Assembly (NCBI RefSeq): GCF_900142005.1 | Contig: NZ_FQZL01000008.1 | Coordinates: 1-64,000 of the forward strand | From: Dethiosulfatibacter aminovorans DSM 17477 | GTDB taxonomy: Bacteria > Bacillota > Clostridia > Tissierellales > Dethiosulfatibacteraceae | Reading direction: 5' to 3' | Length of the DNA stretch: 64,000 nucleotides | Shown here: piece by piece, positions 8,914-18,530 of the stretch | Layout: every line of letters starts with the position of its first letter | How positions within the stretch are numbered: the first letter of the stretch is position 1 | The notes under the pieces: generated by a model | Told to the model about the DNA's origin: nothing | The model's input: the letters and a program-made list of their open reading frames with translations, nothing else | Database searches by the model: none | Position numbers and translations under genes: made by a program

Positions 8914-10350
8914 ATGATAGGAATAACTTCTTATGGTGTATATTTACCAAGATACAGAATGGAAAGAAAAATCATCTTGAAAGAAATGGGATGGTTCAAT
9001 GGAGGATCTCCAAAAGGAGAAAAAGCAACAGTCAACGCGGATGAAGATGCAATAACAATGGCGGTAGAGGCAACTATTAATACAAAAAAGAGTGGAAAAG
9101 CAGAAGGTATATATATGGCTTCTACAAGTTTCCCCTATATGGTTAGACAGAATTCAGTTGTGGTCTCAAAAGCGGTTGGTATGTCCGATGGTTCTAGAAC
9201 TGCTGATTTCACTTCTTCAACTCAAGCCGGAACCAATGCGCTTCTCAATGCAATAGAGACTGTTAAGGCGGGGAATGCAAATGAAATCATTGCATGTGCC
9301 TCTGATGCCAGAAGAGCAAAACCAGGCAGTCCGCAAGAATATACTTGGGGAGACGGAGCAGCAGCATTGTCAGTAGGTACAGAAAATGTCATAGCGGAAT
9401 ATCTGGATAGTTATTCAGTATCTAAAGACTTTATTGACAGCAGAAGAACTGATAAAAAAGAATTTGAGAGCGTTTGGGAAGCCAGGTGGGTAAAGGAAGA
9501 AGGTTACAATAAGATCATTCCAAGTGCTGTTAAAGGACTCCTTGAAAAAACAAGCACATCTGTTGAAGATTATGCAAAAGTATGCATAGCGGTACCCAAT
9601 GCTTCAGCAGGCAGGGGAATTGCAAAAAGACTCGGATTATCACCTGAGCAAGCATGTGATAATTTCATAACTGAAATTGGTGATACAGGAACAGCAATGC
9701 CCTTGATGATGCTGGCATCAGCATTGGAAAATGCAAAAGCCGGAGATAAAATAATTTTAGTTAGTTATGGATATGGAGCACAAGCTCTATCATTTGAGGT
9801 AAAAGAGGAAGTTGCTAACATCCAAGGCTTTGCATGTGGTGTTGCCTATATGTTGGGAAGGAAAAAACCGCTTACCAGTTATTCAAGATATCTTGCTTAC
9901 AAGGGATTAATAAATCTTGAGTATGGCATTAGAGGAGAACTTGTTGCAGCAACTGTACCATCTTCACTAAACAGAGAGGGAAGAACGGTTACCACCCTTG
10001 AAGGAGTCAAGTGTAAAGTATGCGGAACAGCACAATATCCCAAGCATAAAGTATGTGTAAATCCGGAATGCGGGGCAATAGGGCAAATGGAACCATATAC
10101 ATTCATTGATAAACCGGGAAAAATCGTATCATTTACAGCAGACAATCTGTCATTTTCAATGGACCCGCCACAATTATACGGCCTTGTGGATTTTGAAGGC
10201 GGAGGAAGGATGTTCATTGACTTCACGGATTGTTCAGTAGAAAATGTTGAAATCGGAGACCCGGTAGAACTGACATTTAGAAGGAAATACACTGATGAAC
10301 TTAGAGGACATTATGGATACTTCTGGAAAGCTGTCCCGTTTGAGAATTAA
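8914..10350 (+). CDS. HMG-CoA synthase-like protein fused to a DUF35 zinc-ribbon/OB-fold domain
   Basis: 478 residues. Residues 1-340 have the thiolase-fold HMG-CoA synthase pattern; about 345-478 form a DUF35 domain with a zinc ribbon (CKVC ... CVNPEC, about 366-388) and an OB fold. By eye alignment the position of the HMG-CoA synthase nucleophile Cys is Thr103 (in SSTQAGTNAL), so this subunit is probably not a Claisen enzyme itself. With the thiolase that follows it matches the three-part thiolase/HMGCS-like/DUF35 complexes known from archaea and from Pseudomonas PhlACB, where the Cys of the thiolase-like subunit is the catalytic one. Likely role: scaffold and CoA-binding partner for C-C thiolysis. 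Confidence 0.8.
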   Translation: MIGITSYGVYLPRYRMERKIILKEMGWFNGGSPKGEKATVNADEDAITMAVEATINTKKSGKAEGIYMASTSFPYMVRQNSVVVSKAVGMSDGSRTADFTSSTQAGTNALLNAIETVKAGNANEIIACASDARRAKPGSPQEYTWGDGAAALSVGTENVIAEYLDSYSVSKDFIDSRRTDKKEFESVWEARWVKEEGYNKIIPSAVKGLLEKTSTSVEDYAKVCIAVPNASAGRGIAKRLGLSPEQACDNFITEIGDTGTAMPLMMLASALENAKAGDKIILVSYGYGAQALSFEVKEEVANIQGFACGVAYMLGRKKPLTSYSRYLAYKGLINLEYGIRGELVAATVPSSLNREGRTVTTLEGVKCKVCGTAQYPKHKVCVNPECGAIGQMEPYTFIDKPGKIVSFTADNLSFSMDPPQLYGLVDFEGGGRMFIDFTDCSVENVEIGDPVELTFRRKYTDELRGHYGYFWKAVPFEN

Positions 10351-10375
10351 AAAATAAGAAGGAGTGAAATAAATA

Positions 10376-11578
10376 ATGGCAGAAGGTATAAAAAATAAAG
10401 TTGCTATAATCGGCATGGGTTGCAGCAAATTTGGAGAATTATGGGATAAGGGTACTGAAGACCTTATCATAGAAGCATACACAGAGGCAATGGAAGATGC
10501 AGGTATAGAGAAAAGCGACATCGATGCTGTTTGGTATGGAAGTTGCTATGATGAGATTAACGCAGGTAAGAGCGCTATGAAGCTTGCAACTACTCTGAAG
10601 CTTCCTCATATTCCTGTTACTAGAGTAGAGAATTTATGTGCAACTGGTTCAGAAGCACTTAGAGGTGCAGTTTATGCGGTTGCTTCAGGAGCAAGTGATA
10701 TAGCTCTTGCAATTGGTGCAGAAAAACTAAAAGATACTGGATTTGGAGGCCTTACTCCCGGAGATGGAATGTTTGGAACTGAAAACAGAACATATTTTCC
10801 TAATGCTTCAGGACCTGGCGGATTTGCTCAGGTAGCCAATGCTTACTTCTCGAAATATGGATTGTCTTATGAAGAAGGTAAGGAAGCTTTGGCGCATATT
10901 TCGTGGAAGAGTCATCAAAATGGATCCAAGAATTCCAAGGCTCATCTTAGAAACAAACCATCAATGGAAGAAATAATAAATGCACCTATGATAGCCCATC
11001 CCCTTGGTTTGTATGACTGCTGTGGTGTTAGTGACGGAGCTGCCGCTGCAATAGTAGTAAGAGCAGATATGGCAGAAAAGTTTAGAAAAGACCCTATTTA
11101 TATCAAATCAATGCAAATAGCGGTATCATCAGGCGAAGAGATTTATGATACAGATTGGGATAGTACTTATGTAATATCTACTACAAAAGCAGCAGAAAGA
11201 GCTTATGAGGAAGCGGGCATAACCAATCCAAGGGAAGAACTTAGCATGATAGAAGTACACGACTGTTTTTCAATTACAGAGCTTGTAACTTACGAGGATC
11301 TTCAGATTTCACCTAGAGGCGGAGCTGTTAAAGATATACTTGATGGTTTTTACGACATTGATGGTGGAGTTCCATGTCAGACCGATGGTGGTCTAAAATG
11401 TTTTGGGCATCCAATTGGAGCATCCGGATTGCGTATGATGTATGAGTGTTACAAGCAGCTACAAGGAAATGAAGGCGAAAGACAGATAAAAAGTCCAAAA
11501 CTTGCGCTTACACATAACCTGGGTGGTTTCCCTGCCATGTGCGTAGTGTCAGTCAATATAGTGGGAAATGAACTCTAA
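10376..11578 (+). CDS. Thiolase (SCP-x/PhlC-like), partner of the preceding HMGCS/DUF35 protein
   Basis: 400 residues, thiolase fold of the non-specific lipid-transfer (SCP-x) group. Nucleophile Cys88 in ENLCATGSEAL, a His/Cys pair in EVHDCFSITE and a second catalytic His in CFGHPIGASG. Should cleave a 3-oxoacyl-CoA, or transfer an acyl group, together with the neighbouring DUF35 fusion. Lies 25 bases after it with AAGAAGGAG before the ATG. This pairing resembles benzoylsuccinyl-CoA thiolase (BbsAB) and acetyltransferase PhlACB. Substrate not determined. Confidence 0.88.
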   Translation: MAEGIKNKVAIIGMGCSKFGELWDKGTEDLIIEAYTEAMEDAGIEKSDIDAVWYGSCYDEINAGKSAMKLATTLKLPHIPVTRVENLCATGSEALRGAVYAVASGASDIALAIGAEKLKDTGFGGLTPGDGMFGTENRTYFPNASGPGGFAQVANAYFSKYGLSYEEGKEALAHISWKSHQNGSKNSKAHLRNKPSMEEIINAPMIAHPLGLYDCCGVSDGAAAAIVVRADMAEKFRKDPIYIKSMQIAVSSGEEIYDTDWDSTYVISTTKAAERAYEEAGITNPREELSMIEVHDCFSITELVTYEDLQISPRGGAVKDILDGFYDIDGGVPCQTDGGLKCFGHPIGASGLRMMYECYKQLQGNEGERQIKSPKLALTHNLGGFPAMCVVSVNIVGNEL

Positions 11579-11597
11579 TATATAAAGGAGGATAATT

Positions 11598-12806
11598 ATG
11601 GCAAAAGCATTGGAAGGTATCAGAGTAATAGAATATGCTAGTGGTGCAGGCGTACCTTACGCATCAAAATTGCTGGCAGATATGGGTGCAGATGTTATAA
11701 AAATTGAACCTCTAGAAGGTGATAAAAGCAGACATATAGCTCCATTTGTAGGGAATGAAGCTAATGTAGAAAAAAGTTGTTTATTCTTATATGCCAACTC
11801 AAACAAGAGAAGCATAACGCTGGACCTTGAAACGGTTGAGGGTGTAAATATTTTTAAAGATTTAGTCAAGGGTGCAGATGTGCTTGTTAGACAAGGGCCT
11901 CCAGAGTATTTCAACTCAAAAGGTTTAAGCTATGAAGAACTTTCTAAAGATAATGAGGGTTTGATTCTATCATCTAATACACTTCTTGGAGAATCAGGGC
12001 CCTATAAAGACTATGCTGCAACTAATTTTACAGTTTCGCATATGACAGGCGGCACAGTGCTTTATCCTCATGGAACAGGTGATGGAGACAGGGCACCGGT
12101 AATAATGGGTGCCAACATGGAGGCATTTGATGCCGGTCCAATATCCGCAATTGGAATATTGGCTGCCCTTCACTGGAGATTCAGATCTGGAAAGGGTCAG
12201 TATATTGAGAATTGTGCACTTGACGCAGGCATTGCTCCACTTACAACAGAAACGGTAATATTCCCCGTATTTGGTCAAAATTTCGATAGATCAGGCGAAA
12301 CTCAAAGGTTGCAGTCAAGTCTTAATTTTGAATGTAAAGATGGATATCTAGGACCTTTCTTTGCACAGCAAAACGAGTTTGATAATCTTGCAAGGACTGT
12401 TGGAAAAGAAGAGTGGATAGGGCAAGAGTGGTTTACTGATATGGCACAGAGAAGAGCGAGATGTGAAGAAATATCAGATGCCATGAAAGAGTTCAGCAGT
12501 AAATACTCTAAGGCTGAAGCAGTAGAAATATTCCAATCAAACAAGGTGCCTATTGGTCCTGTTGATACACCTGCTGAAGTTGTAAATTCCCCTCACTATA
12601 ATGAGAGAGGATTTTTCATAGACATTGAGCATCCTGTTGCTGGAAAAATGAAGTATCCTGGAAGACCCTTCATAATGTCAAAGACACCACATACTTACAA
12701 CAACCCGGCACCATTACTAGGTGCTGATACTGATGAAATTCTTAAAAACGTTTTGGGATATGACGAAGAGAAAATAGCGGATTTAAGAAAATCCAATATA
12801 ATTTAG
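11598..12806 (+). CDS. Class III CoA-transferase (CaiB/BaiF family), subunit 1
   Basis: 402 residues with typical family features: N-terminal GIRVIEYASG...LLADMGADVIKIEP and GILAALHWRFRSGKGQYIE. It would move CoA from a donor thioester to a free acid. Aligning by eye on the conserved GILAAL segment, the usual catalytic Asp (near residue 176) appears to be Ala, with Glu175 and Asp178 nearby. The next gene has the Asp. The two may therefore form an unequal heteromer, as for BbsEF, the succinyl-CoA:benzylsuccinate transferase. AAAGGAGG precedes the ATG. Confidence 0.85.
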   Translation: MAKALEGIRVIEYASGAGVPYASKLLADMGADVIKIEPLEGDKSRHIAPFVGNEANVEKSCLFLYANSNKRSITLDLETVEGVNIFKDLVKGADVLVRQGPPEYFNSKGLSYEELSKDNEGLILSSNTLLGESGPYKDYAATNFTVSHMTGGTVLYPHGTGDGDRAPVIMGANMEAFDAGPISAIGILAALHWRFRSGKGQYIENCALDAGIAPLTTETVIFPVFGQNFDRSGETQRLQSSLNFECKDGYLGPFFAQQNEFDNLARTVGKEEWIGQEWFTDMAQRRARCEEISDAMKEFSSKYSKAEAVEIFQSNKVPIGPVDTPAEVVNSPHYNERGFFIDIEHPVAGKMKYPGRPFIMSKTPHTYNNPAPLLGADTDEILKNVLGYDEEKIADLRKSNII

Positions 12807-12818
12807 GGAGGTTTGCAA

Positions 12819-14048
12819 ATGAGAGATCAACTATTGAAAGGTATTAGGGTTCTTGATTTTGGTTCCTTTTTGGCAGGTCCTGTTTCAACAATGTTGTTAG
12901 CTACATTGGGTGCTGAAGTTATAAAAGTTGAAAATCCTAAAAAACCTGATGGTTCAAGATTTTTTGTTACAGCTAAAGGAGTTGCACCGCCTGATTATAG
13001 AATAGGGTCACAGCTTTATGACACAAGCAATTTCAATAAACTGGATTTATCAATTGACCTGTCAACAGATGAAGGAAGAGCAATTTTGATGGACTTGGTT
13101 AAGGAAACTGATATAGTTATGGAGAACATGTCGCCAGGAGCTATGGGCAGATTGGGATTTAGCTATGAAGAATGCAAGAAAGTAAATAAGGAAATAGTCT
13201 ATTGTTCTTCTTCTGCATGTGGACAATTTGGACCGGAGAGGAATTTCAAAGGATATGCTGCAACATTTGCCGTTAAGAGTGGACTAGGGCATATTACCGG
13301 ATATGAAGATTCGAAGCCAAGTACCTTCGTTGGATCAATAGATAATAGAAGTGCAACTCATGCAATAGTAGCAATGCTGGCAGCTCTTTGTCACGTGGAC
13401 ATGACGGGAGAAGGTCAGTATATCGACATAGCCTCACAAGAGGCAATATCGGCACAACTTGGCGACGTTTATATTGATTACGCGGCCAATGGGAACAATC
13501 AGATAAGGCAAGGCAACAAACGTCCAGGATTTGCTCCCCAGGGAGCATACAAGTGTATAGGAGAAGAGAAATACGTTACCATATCTGTTGAAACAGAAGA
13601 GCAGTGGGTGAGTTTATGTAATGTAATAGGCAAACCAGAGCTTGCTGCTGATTCAAGATTTGCAACCTATGAAGCCAGGTATGACAAATATGACGAATTA
13701 GATGCTATACTCAATGACTGGGCTAAAGACAAGAAGATGTATGATGCAGTTGAGCTGCTACAAGCTGAAGGAGTTCCTTCAGGGCCAGTGCTTAATTCAG
13801 AGGGGGTTTTCAGGGATCCACATCTATCAGCAAGAGAAACTTTTGTAGAAATACCGCATAGAGAGATGGGTACAGATTACGCTATTAGATCTCCTTGGAT
13901 TTTCAGTGAGACGCCGGCAGGAGCAAGTCGTACAGCTCCATTACTTGGAGAGCATACTACTCAGTTGCTTAAAAACATCCTCAATTATGATGATGAAAAA
14001 ATAAATGATCTTGCATCTAGAAAAATAATCAGAAGAACATTCGATTAA
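12819..14048 (+). CDS. Class III CoA-transferase (CaiB/BaiF family), subunit 2
   Basis: 409 residues. Same family as the preceding gene, 12 bases downstream. N-terminus GIRVLDFGSFLAGP, then GSIDNRSATHAIVAMLAAL where the Asp (residue 175) aligns with the catalytic Asp of formyl-CoA transferase. TGEGQYIDIA follows as usual. I chose ATG 12819 (GGGAGG 8 bases upstream) over an in-frame TTG at 12813. Probable partner of subunit 1; activates the pathway acid using an internal CoA donor and so saves ATP. Confidence 0.87.
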   Translation: MRDQLLKGIRVLDFGSFLAGPVSTMLLATLGAEVIKVENPKKPDGSRFFVTAKGVAPPDYRIGSQLYDTSNFNKLDLSIDLSTDEGRAILMDLVKETDIVMENMSPGAMGRLGFSYEECKKVNKEIVYCSSSACGQFGPERNFKGYAATFAVKSGLGHITGYEDSKPSTFVGSIDNRSATHAIVAMLAALCHVDMTGEGQYIDIASQEAISAQLGDVYIDYAANGNNQIRQGNKRPGFAPQGAYKCIGEEKYVTISVETEEQWVSLCNVIGKPELAADSRFATYEARYDKYDELDAILNDWAKDKKMYDAVELLQAEGVPSGPVLNSEGVFRDPHLSARETFVEIPHREMGTDYAIRSPWIFSETPAGASRTAPLLGEHTTQLLKNILNYDDEKINDLASRKIIRRTFD

Positions 14049-14075
14049 TTAAGAAACACTTTTTTATAAATGTTT

Positions 14076-14098
14076 ACAGGGGGATTTTCATACCCCCT
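14076..14098 (+). terminator. Intercistronic hairpin
   Basis: CAGGGGG and CCCCCTG pair around ATTTTCATA. A stable GC stem with no T run, in the 113-base gap before the second MFS gene. Processing or partial attenuation is likely. Confidence 0.45.
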
Positions 14099-14161
14099 GG
14101 TCATATAAAGGCAGGAACATATTTTATCAAGTCTATAAAAATTGTGAAAGGAGAATTCAAT

Positions 14162-15421
14162 TTGGAAAATAAGAAGAAATTTTATTATGGCTGGGTTGTT
14201 GTTTTTGCGTGTTTTCTAATAAATTTCGTTAATACGGGTTTGTTGGTTTACACATTCAGCCTGTTCGTTTTACCTGTATCCACAGCTCTTGCAAAGTCGC
14301 CTACACAAATAGTATTAGCGGCATCACTGTTTACAGCTGCCTTTGCTATTATAAGTCCGATGATCGGCAAGCAACTGGAAAAAGGTAGAATCAAGCAACT
14401 TCTCATTGCGGGTGCAATTCTAAATGGTGGCGGATTTATGTTGCTTAGCAAAGTCAATACTCTCTCGATGTTTTACATCTGTTATACTATCGTAGGTGTT
14501 GGTGCTGCCATTGTTGGTCCGGCTGTACACAGTACGCTCCCTGCATACTGGTTTGAGAAAAAGAGAGGTCTGGCAGTTGGTATAGCCAATGTGGGAGCAG
14601 GCGCGGGTTCTATTATTGCTCCAATGGTAATCACTGCTACAATGACCAGTTATGACTGGCGGATGGGTTTCTTTGTACTAGGTGCAATTTCGGCTGTTAT
14701 TCTTTGTGCGCTTGTATTTATCATTAAGACAAAACCTTCAGAAATTGGACTATATCCGGACGGGCTTACCAAGGAAGAATTTGATGCACAACCGGCAGCA
14801 GAAAGACCTGTTCTTGAAGGCCTTACTCGTCCACAAGCTTTTAAAACTTCAGCATTCTGGATGATTTGCATATCTTTCCTGTTTATTGGTGTTGCACAAC
14901 TTGGCGTTCTTCAAAACCAGGCGGCATTCCTGATAGGCATTCAGTTTGACATGAGCGTTGCTGCCAGAGCACTCGCATACATTGGCAGTATGTCTATACT
15001 ATCTAAGTTCATTTTTGGGTGGCTAGCCGATAAATTTCATTATAAATTGGTCTTCCTATTTGGAAATATTCTGCTCGTTAGTGGTATAATTATGTTGGCT
15101 AATGTTACATCGGAATCTAATTTTGTATATATGGCTGTCTATGCAATACTGTTTGGCCTGGGCATCGGTTCATGGTATCCTATTGCGGGTGTTATTGTAG
15201 GAAAGACATTCGGCGTTAAATTTTATGCAGCAATATATGGATTCATATTTTCAATCAGGGCTATAGGTGATATATTTGGCGCACCAAGTATTTCTGCAAT
15301 TGCCGGTACTCGTGGATATTCTTTTGGATTCCTTTGTGCTGCGGCATGTGCATGTGTCTCTGTTGTATTGATTATGTTGATTCAGACCCCTAAAGCCTAT
15401 ACTGATTTAATAAAAAAATAA
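14162..15421 (+). CDS. MFS transporter, organic-anion type (second copy)
   Basis: 419 residues, nearly identical to the protein at 4859 from its METKKKFYYGWVV segment onward. I start it at TTG 14162 (AAAGGAG 8 bases upstream), which makes the N-terminus MENKKKFYYGWVV; a GTG at 14144 is also in frame but overlaps the binding site. Differences from copy 1 cluster around residues 265-330 (helices 7-10) while the rest is almost unchanged, although many codons differ synonymously. Placed between the CoA-transferases and the acyl-CoA synthetase, so it should import the pathway acid. Confidence 0.85.
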   Translation: MENKKKFYYGWVVVFACFLINFVNTGLLVYTFSLFVLPVSTALAKSPTQIVLAASLFTAAFAIISPMIGKQLEKGRIKQLLIAGAILNGGGFMLLSKVNTLSMFYICYTIVGVGAAIVGPAVHSTLPAYWFEKKRGLAVGIANVGAGAGSIIAPMVITATMTSYDWRMGFFVLGAISAVILCALVFIIKTKPSEIGLYPDGLTKEEFDAQPAAERPVLEGLTRPQAFKTSAFWMICISFLFIGVAQLGVLQNQAAFLIGIQFDMSVAARALAYIGSMSILSKFIFGWLADKFHYKLVFLFGNILLVSGIIMLANVTSESNFVYMAVYAILFGLGIGSWYPIAGVIVGKTFGVKFYAAIYGFIFSIRAIGDIFGAPSISAIAGTRGYSFGFLCAAACACVSVVLIMLIQTPKAYTDLIKK

Positions 15422-15486
15422 AAGTCCTGATGTAACAGTATCAGAATATAATAAAAAAACTAGAATCAAAGAAAGGAAGACAGTAC

Positions 15487-17055
15487 ATGAATTTAAATCA
15501 ATATTTAGATAGCACAGTTTTTAGATATCCAAATAAAATAGCTGTTAAATACAATGATAAAAGTTACACCTATACTATTTTCCATCAAAGAGTAGGTATG
15601 CTTGCCAATGCAATGAAATCATACGGCTTAAAAAAAGGTGATTCAGTTGGTCTGATTTGTAAAAATTCAAACAACTATTTGGAGACAATTTTTGCCTGTG
15701 CAAAACTGGGCATCATAGCTGTGAATTATAATTGGCGAATTGTTCCTAAAAAACTGCTTGTTTTGGTAAAAGAGTCTAACGTAAAGATGCTTTTTATTTC
15801 AAGTGGTAATATAGAAGTTTTGTACTGCATTAAAAATCACCCGGAATGTGAAGCTTCCATAGTTTCAATTGGAGAGGAAACTTTGGAAGGCGTCTTGAAT
15901 TATGAAAATTTGATCAACGGGAAATCACCAATTTGCCCTAGTATTGATTCGGATCCAGATGATACTATCTTCCATTTTTACACCAGCGGAACGACTGGCA
16001 AGGCAAAATCTGTTATGTTAACCAATAAAAACATTATTACACATTTTCTCATTAATATTTTTGAAACGAATTGGGATGTGGATGATAGATTTCTATATGC
16101 ATTGCCACTTTTCCATGCATCGTCTTCAGGTGCTCTCAATTCAATTTTAAGCGGCAGTACCCTTGTGATATTGGATAGGTTTGAAGTGGACGAATATTTG
16201 CAAACAATTGAGAAAGAAAAAATCACAAGACTAGGGCTTGTGCCTAACCTGATTGATTGGATTTTAAAAAGTGGAAACTTCAATAAGTATGACCTTAGTT
16301 CACTAAAGAGCATTATATATGCCGGCGCACCTATATCCTTAAATACACTCAAGGAGGCTGTCAATAGATTTGATTGTGACTTCTATCAGTTATATGGCAT
16401 GACAGAAATGTCACCGGTTGTGAGTGTTTTAAAGCCGGATGAACATATTAAGATTGCAAATTCTTCAAATGCCAAGCATGTACCTGTTGGAAAACCGACA
16501 CTAGGGACAAATGTAAAAATGATAAAACAGGATGGGGAAGCATGCCAAACTAGAGAAGTAGGAGAGCTTATTGTTTCAAGTGACACAATGATGAAGGGAT
16601 ATCATAATGATGAGGCTCAGACAAAAAAAGCCATCATTGAAGGGTGGTATCACACTGGGGACATAGGTTTCATCGATAAGGATGGATACATATACATACT
16701 TGACAGGAAAAAAAATATGATTATCACCGGTGGGGAAAACGTATATTCCAGCGAGGTTGAAAATTGTATTAGAGGTATGGGGACGGATATAATTGATGTA
16801 GCTGTAGTAGGTTTGCCAGATGATAGGTGGGGCGAAATTGTTGCAGCAATAATTATAAAAGATAAAAACAGTCATATTAGTAGAGAATTGATAATAGACC
16901 ACTGTATGATGAATATGGCATCTTACAAAAAACCAAAGCTGATTGAATTTTGGGAAGAGATGCCTAGAAACAGGACAGGAAAACTCAATAAAGAAAAAAT
17001 AAAGAAAATCTGTATTGAAAATCAATTGAGGAAAGAGAGGATTTTAAATGAATAA
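15487..17055 (+). CDS. AMP-dependent acyl-CoA synthetase/ligase
   Basis: 522 residues of the ANL superfamily. Has the phosphate-binding loop FYTSGTTGKAK (about 165), YGMTEMSP, GWYHTGDIGF and the C-terminal PRNRTGKLNK with the catalytic Lys. Activates a carboxylic acid to its CoA thioester with ATP in the cytoplasm. Its presence beside two CoA-transferases means the pathway can charge acid by two routes, or charges two different acids. AAAGGAAG precedes the ATG; the last 8 bases overlap the next gene, so they are translationally coupled. Confidence 0.9.
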   Translation: MNLNQYLDSTVFRYPNKIAVKYNDKSYTYTIFHQRVGMLANAMKSYGLKKGDSVGLICKNSNNYLETIFACAKLGIIAVNYNWRIVPKKLLVLVKESNVKMLFISSGNIEVLYCIKNHPECEASIVSIGEETLEGVLNYENLINGKSPICPSIDSDPDDTIFHFYTSGTTGKAKSVMLTNKNIITHFLINIFETNWDVDDRFLYALPLFHASSSGALNSILSGSTLVILDRFEVDEYLQTIEKEKITRLGLVPNLIDWILKSGNFNKYDLSSLKSIIYAGAPISLNTLKEAVNRFDCDFYQLYGMTEMSPVVSVLKPDEHIKIANSSNAKHVPVGKPTLGTNVKMIKQDGEACQTREVGELIVSSDTMMKGYHNDEAQTKKAIIEGWYHTGDIGFIDKDGYIYILDRKKNMIITGGENVYSSEVENCIRGMGTDIIDVAVVGLPDDRWGEIVAAIIIKDKNSHISRELIIDHCMMNMASYKKPKLIEFWEEMPRNRTGKLNKEKIKKICIENQLRKERILNE

Positions 17056-18409
17056 ATTTGACAGTATCATTATAGGATCAGGTGTTGGAGGTTTATCTAC
17101 TGCACTCCTTCTTGCAAATGAAGGTAAAAAAGTATTGGTTTTAGAGAAAAATGAATTGCTTGGCGGGCGACTGACCTCATATACGAGAGATGGGTTTACA
17201 GTTGACCTGGGGGTACATGTTATTTCAAGAAGCAATAAAGGGCCATTGGGTGAAGTTTTTGACAGAGTAGGTTTAGAAACCGGCTTGGAATTCCAAAAAC
17301 TTAGACCTGTTACATCCTATAACGGAAAAATATTTGTTTTCCCACATGATTTAAAAGATATGATGCCGGAAGAAGAATTTAATGCACTTATGAAATTCAT
17401 GGTTGATATTAGAGAAATGACTGACGAAGAAGTCTCAAGCTATGACGATATAAGTATTGATGAATTTCTCAAAAAGTATACGGACAACGATATGGCTAGT
17501 TCTTGTGTATTCAATATGGCACAGATATATACATGTCTTAGTTCATGGCTTGTCAGTGCCGGTGAATTTATGCGCTGCATGCGTTATGAAGCTGCTGCCA
17601 GAGCATCAGGTTATCCAATAGGTGGATGTGGCGCGATTACCAATGCATACGTTAAAGCTATTGAATCAAAGGGTGGAGAAATAAAGAACAACGCAAAAGT
17701 AGACAGTATTGTTATAGAAGACAACAGGGCAGTTGGGGTCAAGGTAGGCGATATAATTTACGAAGCTGATACTGTTATTTCCAACGCTGATATCAAAGCA
17801 ACGGTTTTTAATCTAGTTGGGCAAGACTATTTTGATTCTGACTATATAAAATATGTCAAAGATTTAGAATACTCATGGACAGGTCCTGTTGTAAGAGTTG
17901 CTCTTGATGAGAAAATTTCAGATATAAAAATGCTTACACAATTTGGTTCACTTAAACAAAAAGAATATTACGGTAACATGGAGAAGGGCATCATGCCAGA
18001 TGAACTTAATCTATTTTTAGTTTGCCCATCTAATTTTTCACCAACTGTAGCACCAGAGGGTAAGCAGCTCATAAACTTTGCAACACCAATACCGCTTGGC
18101 TTGCCAAAAAACATTGTAGACAATCTACAAGAAGCAATGATAAAAACTGTTGAAAAATACATACCTGATCTCAGAGAACACATCTTGTGGATGGAATATA
18201 CAACTACGAATGAACTTTGCGCGAGCCTGGGAGAGATGGGTGCCGGTATCGGTATCGGGCAGAGGGTCGGACAGGTAGGCAAAAAACGTCCGTCCAATAA
18301 AACCAGTATCGACGGTTTATATCTTGTGGGAGCGGAAGCAGGAGGCAGTGGTGTTGGAATAGAACTTGCCATAAATAGTGCTCTTGAGCTTTTTGACAAT
18401 TATCTCTAA
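17048..18409 (+). CDS. FAD-dependent oxidoreductase of the CrtI/phytoene-desaturase-like group
   Basis: 453 residues. N-terminal dinucleotide motif IIGSGVGGLSTALLLANEG with EKNELLGGRLTSY, and the C-terminal signature GLYLVGAEAGGSGVGIELA that closes the FAD site. Family members desaturate or saturate C=C bonds. With no acyl-CoA dehydrogenase/ETF genes in the operon, this flavoprotein could supply the missing redox step on a C-C bond; that is inference. Overlaps the synthetase by 8 bases. Confidence 0.78.
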   Translation: MNKFDSIIIGSGVGGLSTALLLANEGKKVLVLEKNELLGGRLTSYTRDGFTVDLGVHVISRSNKGPLGEVFDRVGLETGLEFQKLRPVTSYNGKIFVFPHDLKDMMPEEEFNALMKFMVDIREMTDEEVSSYDDISIDEFLKKYTDNDMASSCVFNMAQIYTCLSSWLVSAGEFMRCMRYEAAARASGYPIGGCGAITNAYVKAIESKGGEIKNNAKVDSIVIEDNRAVGVKVGDIIYEADTVISNADIKATVFNLVGQDYFDSDYIKYVKDLEYSWTGPVVRVALDEKISDIKMLTQFGSLKQKEYYGNMEKGIMPDELNLFLVCPSNFSPTVAPEGKQLINFATPIPLGLPKNIVDNLQEAMIKTVEKYIPDLREHILWMEYTTTNELCASLGEMGAGIGIGQRVGQVGKKRPSNKTSIDGLYLVGAEAGGSGVGIELAINSALELFDNYL

Positions 18410-18424
18410 AGATAGGATGTCTAA

Positions 18425-18479
18425 CTGAAACTTCATACTAAAATAAGTTGATATAAGCATATATTGTGTGAAGTTTCAG
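18425..18479. repeat. 55-bp element with inverted ends CTGAAACTTCA
   Basis: CTGAAACTTCA (18425-18435) and its exact complement TGAAGTTTCAG (18469-18479) bracket 33 AT-rich bases. The left end continues similarly to the 32-bp repeats at 23712-23743 and 35501-35533 (AATAAGT, then ATATAA/ATATGA). It looks like a collapsed mobile element; it could also act as a hairpin after the flavoprotein gene. Confidence 0.5.
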
Positions 18480-18530
18480 CAATTCACTTTCGTTTTCTGT
18501 TAGAATATTAATTTAAGGAAGGGGAAAAAT

